NCBI GenBank assembly: GCA_018266105.1 | Contig: JAFEBA010000001.1 | Span: 1 to 64,000 of the forward strand | Reading direction: 5' to 3' | Origin: a bacterium | GTDB lineage: Bacteria > Vulcanimicrobiota > Xenobia > Xenobiales > JADMJV01 | Length of the DNA: 64,000 bases | Part shown: piece after piece, positions 58,450-64,000 of the stretch | Position numbering within the stretch: position 1 is the stretch's first letter | Layout of the letters: each line of letters begins with the position of its first letter | Made by a program: the position numbers and the translations under genes | Notes under the pieces: generated by a model | What the model was told of the DNA's origin: nothing | Database searches by the model: none | What the model saw: only the letters and a program-made list of their open reading frames with translations

Positions 58450-59550
58450 CTAGTCCATGCTCGAGCGGCTTTGCTCGGCCGCCTTTTTCACCAGTTGTTG
58501 ATTGTGGCCGCCCATCTGCCGGTATTCCTGGAGCGAAATCACTCCTTCTTCCAGCAATTCGTCCAGATCCGGGCGCAGGGGCTTCAGCTTCATCGGCCGC
58601 GAGGCCACCACCGGAGTTTTGCCGCCGGGATGATTGGCCAGGTAGGCGTTGAGATAGCTCAGGGCCTCCTTGAGGTTGACCTGCTTTTGAGATTCCAGCA
58701 ACTGTTTCCGGGATTGTTCCAGTTGTGAGCTCAGGCGAGCGATTCGATCGGAAGCCTCCTTGAGTCGGGCCGGCTTGCTTTTGGCTCTTTTGAGTGACTC
58801 GTTCATTTGCTTGTGCATCGTCTCGTAGTCGACGCGGGCAATGGCGCCTTCTTCATAGAGCCGGGCATATTCAGCGTCTTTGTCCTTGAGACGGGTTGAT
58901 TCTTCCCCGCTTTTCAACAAGCTCTGGCGATCTTTCTTGGCCTCTTGCAGTTGCTGCTGGGTCTGCAGGAATTGATAGCGAGCGTAGAGGTAAGCCCGGT
59001 TGCGTTGCTCCGGAGTGACCGCTGCCAAGGTGAATTCGGCTTCGCCGGCCCCATAGTCGATAAATTCACCGGCCGGCCCGCGCATCTTCACGTCGACATG
59101 GTCACGGGCCACGATGCCGACAGGATCTCCTACCTTGACCCTTTGCCCGACCTTGACCAGCGGGATGAGGTGGCCATAGGTGGCCTCCCGCGAACCGGTC
59201 ACCACCGAGATGCCTTCTTCCTGCCCATACCAGGGGGTGATTGCCACCACTTCACCCTCCCAGGCAGCCGGAACCACTGAGCCGCCCGGTATGGCTACGT
59301 CGTAGCCATAGTGCAGGCCGGCGTGACTGCGGTAGATGGAGACTGTGCGCGGGTCGCTGAAGCGGCCCGTGACCACAGCTTCTGGGTATTTACTGCGCAC
59401 GGTGGCCAGCAACTGCCCTAAGGTCATGGGCGTGACGGCTGCCGGGGCACCAGGATGGGACCCCACGAATTGGGAGAGGCGGTCAAATTCATTGGCCTGA
59501 GCAAAGGCCGGCAGCATGGCCAGCAAAGCAGCGGCCAGGGTTCTTCTCAT
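58450..59550 (-). CDS. secreted M23-type peptidase-like protein with coiled coil
   Basis: The 366-residue protein has a signal peptide (MRRTLAAALLAMLPAFAQA). An M23/LytM-like domain (about 45-165) has SHAGLHYGYDVAIPGGSVVP, ATYGHLIPLVKVGQRVKVGD and DHVDVKMRGP. The second HxH metal site reads HVD, so activity is uncertain. A long coiled coil (about 195-300: QTQQQLQEAKKDRQSLLKSG, RLSSQLEQSRKQLLESQKQV) follows. The layout resembles EnvC/NlpD-type activators of cell-wall amidases. ATG 59550 is chosen by the signal peptide. Confidence 0.85.
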   Translation of the reverse strand: MRRTLAAALLAMLPAFAQANEFDRLSQFVGSHPGAPAAVTPMTLGQLLATVRSKYPEAVVTGRFSDPRTVSIYRSHAGLHYGYDVAIPGGSVVPAAWEGEVVAITPWYGQEEGISVVTGSREATYGHLIPLVKVGQRVKVGDPVGIVARDHVDVKMRGPAGEFIDYGAGEAEFTLAAVTPEQRNRAYLYARYQFLQTQQQLQEAKKDRQSLLKSGEESTRLKDKDAEYARLYEEGAIARVDYETMHKQMNESLKRAKSKPARLKEASDRIARLSSQLEQSRKQLLESQKQVNLKEALSYLNAYLANHPGGKTPVVASRPMKLKPLRPDLDELLEEGVISLQEYRQMGGHNQQLVKKAAEQSRSSMD

Positions 59551-59621
59551 AAGCCCAGGATATAACATACCGCAAGCCAACGCGTCACCCGTCAGTCCAG
59601 TTCCCGCCTAGGTATTTAGGC

Positions 59622-61046
59622 CTACCTGGACCAGGCGGGTGCTCCGGCCTTGGTCATCAGGGCTTCGGTTGGCCAGTAGCCGCGGCGGACCGATTCACAG
59701 GTGCTGCTCTCGCGTTCACTCCACACCTTGCGCGGAGTGCTGCGCAGCAGTCGGGTGATCTGGTCCAGGGTCTCGTCGGCGAAGTGGCGACTGCCCCCGC
59801 AAAGAATTCGTTCCAGGCGCCACAGGGCGTAAAGTTGGGCCGAGGAATTGTTGAACTCCAGCCAGGGCAGCAGATCTTCGATGCGGTTGGCAGCCGCCAG
59901 CACTTTGTCCAGTTCGGTCAGCTCGGGGGGCTCCGCCACGGCGGGAGGAGCTGGTGGTTGCGGGGTAGGCTCGGTTTCGGGCATCGGTCCGACAAATCCG
60001 CCCTTGGGTTGGGCTCGCACCAGAGCCACGCTGACCGGCTCACCAGTGGCCGGAAGTGCGCTCGGAGCCGGAGTGCCACCGACGTAGACGGCCGCGGCCA
60101 GAATGCGGTCCAGGCGCTCCTGACTGAAGTAGCGAACGAATTCGTGGCCCTGGGGAATGTCGCGCTGGTCGAAAAAGACCGCTCGTCTTGAGAAGATCGA
60201 GTCGTACTGGCTCTCGGTCATATGCGGGAAAGCCGAGCCGCCCGCCATGCCGCGAGCCATCTGGCGAATCTGCAGGACCTGGTCGCGAAAGCCGTTGCCG
60301 ACATAGGGCGAGATTGTCATCCACATCAAGTCGGTCCTGGATTGGGGCGTGTCGAAATCGATCTGGCCTTTGGCCCAGACATTGTAATCCAGATCCGAAC
60401 CCGTCAGGGCCCAACAGTTCAAGCGTAGAGCCTGAGACGGGTCGTAGGAGTCAAAGGTATGCGGGCCGGGCGTTGGAGCTTCGGCTTCGGACGAGGAAGC
60501 GGGTTGGAAGATTTCGTCGTCATAGACGATCTTGGGAAAGAGGGCCGCAGCCGAAACCTCACAGCCCAGGCTATGCGCCATCACATCGATCTTGGCTCGC
60601 GGGAATTCTTTTTGGAGCCGAAGCAGCAATTGTCGAGCGGCCTTGTGTCCCACCACCCGGGCGCGTGCTACCTTTTGTAGATAGGCGTCCCCGGCTCGCC
60701 AGGGAGTCTGAGCTCCCGGCGCGGCCGAATCCCACTCCAGGCCCACTACTACGGCCGAGCGATTGAGTTTCTTGAGGGCTTGATAGCTCCGGTCGGCTAC
60801 TTCTTGAAACTGGTTGGCACCGTCCTCGCGGGGAACGTTGTAGCCGTGGACCAGTACCACAATGTGCTCGGGCTGGTCCTGAATGTGATGGACATTGTAG
60901 AGGGTCTCGCCAATGGTGAATTCCGAAATCTGCGAGCCGTCGCCCAGCCAGGCCAACACAAAGGGCTGATCGGCCCAGGCCCAACCGCACAAACTCGCCC
61001 ACAGCAACCAACTAAAAAGCTTCAATCTAAAAAGCTTACTAAGCAC
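59622..61046 (-). CDS. secreted alpha/beta-hydrolase (DUF900-like)
   Basis: The 474-residue protein begins with a signal peptide if started at GTG 61046 (VLSKLFRLKLFSWLLWASLC), with AGGAA 9 nt upstream; TTG 61094 is a longer alternative. The hydrolase has the oxyanion strand IVVLVHGYNVPREDG, the nucleophile elbow DVMAHSLGCEVSAAAL (Ser), and possible His in IPQGHEFVRYFSQ. The C-terminal 150 residues are Pro-rich, then helical. It is likely an esterase/lipase acting outside the cytoplasm. Confidence 0.82.
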   Translation of the reverse strand: MLSKLFRLKLFSWLLWASLCGWAWADQPFVLAWLGDGSQISEFTIGETLYNVHHIQDQPEHIVVLVHGYNVPREDGANQFQEVADRSYQALKKLNRSAVVVGLEWDSAAPGAQTPWRAGDAYLQKVARARVVGHKAARQLLLRLQKEFPRAKIDVMAHSLGCEVSAAALFPKIVYDDEIFQPASSSEAEAPTPGPHTFDSYDPSQALRLNCWALTGSDLDYNVWAKGQIDFDTPQSRTDLMWMTISPYVGNGFRDQVLQIRQMARGMAGGSAFPHMTESQYDSIFSRRAVFFDQRDIPQGHEFVRYFSQERLDRILAAAVYVGGTPAPSALPATGEPVSVALVRAQPKGGFVGPMPETEPTPQPPAPPAVAEPPELTELDKVLAAANRIEDLLPWLEFNNSSAQLYALWRLERILCGGSRHFADETLDQITRLLRSTPRKVWSERESSTCESVRRGYWPTEALMTKAGAPAWSR

Positions 61047-61099
61047 CCCGGATTGTTCCTGCGCAGGGACCTTTTCCGCCCTGCGGGAAGCCAAAGGGG

Positions 61100-62683
61100 A
61101 TGGAGCAGATGGTTTTTGTGGCTGTGAGCCCGGACGGCAAGCGCCACGAATGGACTCTGGACGAGGGCGAGTATCAGGTGGGCCGCTCCGACGGCCAGCA
61201 GCGACCGCATCATCTGGCCGTGGAGGGCGACCCGCACCTTTCTCGTCAGCACTTCAGCGTCCAGCTTAAGCAAGGTCGAATGCTTGTTCGGCGAAGTGTG
61301 GGGGCGCGCAATCCGATCTTCTGGAACGGCCAGGAGAACGACGCTTTCGAGATCAAGGTCGGGCAGTTTTTCACCACCGGAAAAACCCAGTTCGGTCTGC
61401 GGCGCGGGCAGGCTCCCGGTGAGCTGACCCTGTTTGGCTTTTCCAAGGAGAAGGCCCGCTTGCGCCGCCTGCAGGACTGCTTTGACGCAGTTTTGCAGTT
61501 GTTGGAAAGGTTGCGCAAGGATCCGGCCGGTTCAACTCCCTGGAGACCCGCCTTTGAAGTCATTCGCAACTTGCTGCCGCGAGTGGAACAGTTGATGTTC
61601 GTGGAAATCCTGGGAACCAGCCAGCGCGTTTTGGACTCACAGGGCGGGGCACCCGAGGAGTTGCCGCCTCAGCTGGTGCGTCAGGCCTTGCAGCAATACT
61701 CCACAGTCACCTCGATCAACCAGGCTCCCGTGGACGATCAGGACAAAACCCTGGCCGCCCTCGCCCGCTGGCGGGTGCTATCCCCTTTGCATGGACTGGA
61801 ATCCAGCTCCTACGCTCTGAGTGCGGCCGGAACGGGCTACCTGGAACCCGAGGATCTGGAAGAGGTGGCCGCCATCATCGACCTGGTGGCGGAACTGGTT
61901 GGGCACCATCTGGTGGTGCAGCAGGCTTCAGAATACAGCAATCTGCTGGGGGTCTTCGGTCACCACGTCGGGACTTTGTTCAAGACCTCAGGAGCGTTGC
62001 GCTTGTGGAGTGACCGCAGTCAAAGTCCGGAAGTTCGAAGGGTCATCCACAACTTGCTGCCGGTCTGGGGCGTGTCCCAGGCGATTTCTCTGCACAAGAA
62101 GCAGGGAGAGCAGGGCCAACTGCCCGCCGATTGGGTGATTGCAGGCTGGAATGAGCCGGCCGCGATCCTGGAAAGCTTGCGTGCGTTTATTGCTAATCAA
62201 ATGACGGAGGAGCCTTTCTTACCGTGGTTTCTGGAGGGCGCCCGCCTGCTACCCGGGGAGCGCGGCTTGCTCAGTTTGCCTCCTCTCAACGATAACCCGG
62301 TGGTCCTGGATAAGACTCTGGCCCTGACCATTGGCCTGCTGGAAATGCTCAACAACTTGCGCAAATACCCGGAAGCGCGAGGAGCGGGGCGTGAAGATCG
62401 GCGTGAGCTGAACGAGCTTCCTGAGCAGGAGCGCCGGGTGGATCTGATTTGTGTTCTGGAGAATGGAAGTGCGGTGGTGCAGTTGGAACAGCCGGTGGTG
62501 ACCACGGGTGAAAGCGGAATTCCACAATCTCGCAGTCTGGATCGTATCCGTGCGCTGGAGGGCCGCCTGCTGGGCGGATTGGTGGAAACGGGCAAGCCGG
62601 AGAAGGTGGGAGAAACCAGTCTGCCCCATATCTGGCGAATCCGCCAGCGCTGGGTCTATTACTGGGGAAGGCTGGTCGGATGA
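61100..62683 (+). CDS. FHA-domain signalling protein
   Basis: The 527-residue protein has an N-terminal FHA domain (about 10-105: EYQVGRSDGQQRPHHLAVEG, HLSRQHFSVQLKQGRMLV, NPIFWNG). A long helical region follows with GAF-like alternation (ELVGHHLVVQQASEYSNLLG, VFGHHVGTLFKTSG). ATG 61109 has GGAG 4 nt upstream and may be the start rather than 61100. It overlaps the next gene by ATGA and that overlaps a Ser/Thr kinase, so FHA probably reads that kinase's phosphorylation. It contains a GATTAGCAAT copy at 62189-62198. Confidence 0.88.
   Translation: MEQMVFVAVSPDGKRHEWTLDEGEYQVGRSDGQQRPHHLAVEGDPHLSRQHFSVQLKQGRMLVRRSVGARNPIFWNGQENDAFEIKVGQFFTTGKTQFGLRRGQAPGELTLFGFSKEKARLRRLQDCFDAVLQLLERLRKDPAGSTPWRPAFEVIRNLLPRVEQLMFVEILGTSQRVLDSQGGAPEELPPQLVRQALQQYSTVTSINQAPVDDQDKTLAALARWRVLSPLHGLESSSYALSAAGTGYLEPEDLEEVAAIIDLVAELVGHHLVVQQASEYSNLLGVFGHHVGTLFKTSGALRLWSDRSQSPEVRRVIHNLLPVWGVSQAISLHKKQGEQGQLPADWVIAGWNEPAAILESLRAFIANQMTEEPFLPWFLEGARLLPGERGLLSLPPLNDNPVVLDKTLALTIGLLEMLNNLRKYPEARGAGREDRRELNELPEQERRVDLICVLENGSAVVQLEQPVVTTGESGIPQSRSLDRIRALEGRLLGGLVETGKPEKVGETSLPHIWRIRQRWVYYWGRLVG
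62189..62198 (-). repeat. GATTAGCAAT word, copy 8 (inside FHA gene)
   Basis: The minus strand reads GATTAGCAATAA. It is the only copy lacking TT after the core. On the plus strand it encodes Ile-Ala-Asn-Gln. Confidence 0.6.
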
Positions 62684-63876
62684 GAAATTTGCGTTTGTGG
62701 TTGATTGACGATCGCCCGGTTACGGAAATCGAGACCCGCTTCCTGGATCTTCAGAAAGTGCCCAATGGTCCGGACGAGGACCCTTCGCTGGGCACCTGGG
62801 CTCAGCACCTGCGGCTCTGGAGTGACCACGCCTTCCCCAGTCAGGAACCCGATCTAGTTCTGATCGACTGCCGATTCGAAGACGACTACCAGTATGTGCC
62901 CACCTCCGAGACCTTGCGGGGCAACGATCCGCGGGGGCTGCTGCACGGAGCTATTTACATCGCCCGTATGTTTGGTCGAGACCGATTCCATCCGTTTGGA
63001 TTTAGCGTCTACAGCATGGATGCGTCCACTTTCCAGAGTGATGCATATGCCCAGACCTTTATGGGCTTCTTGCTGGCCATGCGCGACTCCACCTTGCCGG
63101 AAGGTCAGACCGGATTCGTGCGGGGACGCAAGGACCGCGAGCTAGTCGGAATCTGTGCTCAAGAGCTGGGCCGAACCGTGAGCCAGAACCCCGCTACCGC
63201 CTGGGGACCGGCTCTGCAGATGTTCCGGCAACGTTTGCGCGAAGTGGTGGACCTGCAAGCCATCGTGATCGAGAAGGAGAGTTGGCTCGCCTGCCTGGAG
63301 GGACTGCGCAGCCGGCAGACGCAGAGTCTGGCCCTGGCCTGGCGCCGCTTCGACGGCCAGGAAGATAGGGTCAGTCTCAATTCTCTCTTTGCCGAGGCTC
63401 TGCGCTCTGATGAATGGACCCCCGAGGCCACGCAGCTCGCTTTGCAGTGGCTGGAATCGCTGCTGGTGTTGGGGGATTATTTGGGGGAGGCGCGTGGTTG
63501 GGTGCAGGGGCTGCTGGACGGCAAGGACCCCGAAAGTTTGCCCGTACCGCGCGGCCAGGACGCCCACGGGCAGCGCCTCACCAGATTCTTTCACGCCTGC
63601 GCGGGAGTCGTGGCCTGGTATGAGGATCGACGCTCCGGGGGCAGTCAGAGCAGCTCCAACCTCATCCTCAGCCTGGGCCTCAGTGATAAGCAATTAAATC
63701 GATACTTCAAACCCCTGCTGAATCTGCCTTGGGGCAAGGTGGTTGACCTGCTGGATGAGGGGTGGAGCACCGGCATCTGGCCTTTGCCCGGCCAGTGGGA
63801 ATTGCATCGGGTTGTGCGCGATTGGGCGCGCCACACCCATAAGAGCGAGTTCCAGATGGCCGGACCGGGAGCGTGA
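62680..63876 (+). CDS. receiver-like protein coupled to FHA and kinase genes
   Basis: The 398-residue protein starts MRNLRLWLIDDRPVTEIETR, with an Asp-Asp pair and, further on, DLVLIDCRFEDDYQYVP. Together they resemble the acidic pocket and phosphoacceptor of a response-regulator receiver, but with an insert and no clear Lys. The remaining 300 residues are mostly helical with no recognised domain. Both ends overlap neighbours (ATGA at 62680-62683, GTGA at 63873-63876), so the three proteins are made together. It carries GATAAGCAATT at 63685-63695. Receiver identity is inferred, not certain. Confidence 0.7.
   Translation: MRNLRLWLIDDRPVTEIETRFLDLQKVPNGPDEDPSLGTWAQHLRLWSDHAFPSQEPDLVLIDCRFEDDYQYVPTSETLRGNDPRGLLHGAIYIARMFGRDRFHPFGFSVYSMDASTFQSDAYAQTFMGFLLAMRDSTLPEGQTGFVRGRKDRELVGICAQELGRTVSQNPATAWGPALQMFRQRLREVVDLQAIVIEKESWLACLEGLRSRQTQSLALAWRRFDGQEDRVSLNSLFAEALRSDEWTPEATQLALQWLESLLVLGDYLGEARGWVQGLLDGKDPESLPVPRGQDAHGQRLTRFFHACAGVVAWYEDRRSGGSQSSSNLILSLGLSDKQLNRYFKPLLNLPWGKVVDLLDEGWSTGIWPLPGQWELHRVVRDWARHTHKSEFQMAGPGA
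63685..63695 (+). repeat. GATAAGCAATT word, copy 9
   Basis: An exact 11-mer preceded by T, encoding Asp-Lys-Gln-Leu in the receiver-like gene. Confidence 0.7.
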
Positions 63877-64000
63877 ACGACGACGAAACCCTGAATATGA
63901 CTCTGAGCAGCCTGGAGACCTCAAAGGAGGCCTCGCAGGCGGCCAGTATTCCGGGTTACGAATTGCGCGGGGAGTTGGGCCGAGGAACTTTCGGCGTGGT
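63873..64000 (+). CDS. Ser/Thr protein kinase (5' part only)
   Basis: Only the first 42 codons are in the window. After a Thr/Ser-rich N-terminus (NDDETLNMTLSSLETSKEAS) comes YELRGELGRGTFGVV, a kinase glycine loop. GTG 63873 overlaps the previous stop (GTGA). The N-terminus resembles that of the kinase at the left edge in layout (short polar segment, then a GY-x-L glycine loop). The substrate domain lies outside the window. Confidence 0.85.
   Translation, partial: MNDDETLNMTLSSLETSKEASQAASIPGYELRGELGRGTFGV

Noticed and set aside
1..64000. tRNA, rRNA, CRISPR arrays, prophage or intact insertion sequences
   Set aside because: I looked for cloverleaf-like segments, regular spacer arrays, integrases and terminal inverted repeats and saw none that I could support.

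Overview
This is a GC-rich (about 60% by eye), gene-dense bacterial chromosome segment. It carries roughly 57 protein-coding genes on both strands. I found no rRNA, tRNA, CRISPR array or intact insertion sequence. No intergenic gap exceeds about 300 bp. The density of phosphorelay proteins, Ser/Thr kinases, FHA proteins, EF-hand and CARDB secreted proteins, and a RelA/SpoT-like protein of a type I recall mainly from Myxococcota, points to a bacterium with a complex signalling lifestyle. Myxococcota-like, Planctomycetota-like or Eremiobacterota/Xenobia-like candidates all remain possible; the sequence alone does not fix the phylum.

Layout. 1-9.6 kb is signalling: a membrane Ser/Thr kinase with a repeat-type sensor tail (cut by the left edge), an 806-residue multi-receiver/Hpt protein, a DivK-like regulator, a membrane histidine kinase, and a CheY-CheC pair. 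9.5-13.7 kb holds a membrane MutS-like ATPase, a host-attachment-type protein and a RelA/SpoT-like protein. 13.8-24.4 kb is mixed: a large adenosine-deaminase-like protein coupled to a pentapeptide-repeat protein, an EF-hand protein, a His-rich NlpC/P60 enzyme, Ada, a zinc-finger DA1-like metallopeptidase, and an AtoE-type transporter coupled to a HAD hydrolase. 24.4-35.7 kb has a PAS hybrid kinase, a LysM-like protein, a GDPD-like enzyme, glycine-zipper proteins, a dead IS256-type transposase and a NarL-type regulator. 35.7-44.7 kb has a ClC channel with a phosphatase, a VWA protein, an EEP nuclease with a MarR regulator, a degenerate carrier-sulfotransferase fusion, an FHA/SEC-C protein and a subtilase. 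44.7-55.3 kb is one apparent minus-strand operon: quinone oxidoreductase, a giant (about 2,370 aa) sacsin/Hsp90-like ATPase fused to a transglutaminase-like domain, ArgS, and a crotonase. 55.4-64 kb has DUF4291, AraC, CARDB, M23 and alpha/beta-hydrolase genes. It ends with a translationally coupled FHA / receiver-like / Ser-Thr kinase operon cut by the right edge.

Best leads. (1) The giant Hsp90-like/transglutaminase protein at 47222-54328. (2) A short DNA word, GATWAGCAAT (usually followed by TT), present nine times in 64 kb. It occurs in both orientations, inside genes in different reading frames, and twice as a perfect inverted repeat that supplies the stop codon of the adjacent gene. It is strongly over-represented and is reminiscent of DNA-uptake or other genome-wide signal words. 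(3) A prokaryotic zinc-finger/DA1-like peptidase. (4) A seven-step GG(C/T/G)A array phased at about 10-11 bp upstream of the His-rich NlpC/P60 gene.

No programs were run. All domain calls are from reading translations, and starts were chosen from visible ribosome-binding sites, coupling and signal peptides.
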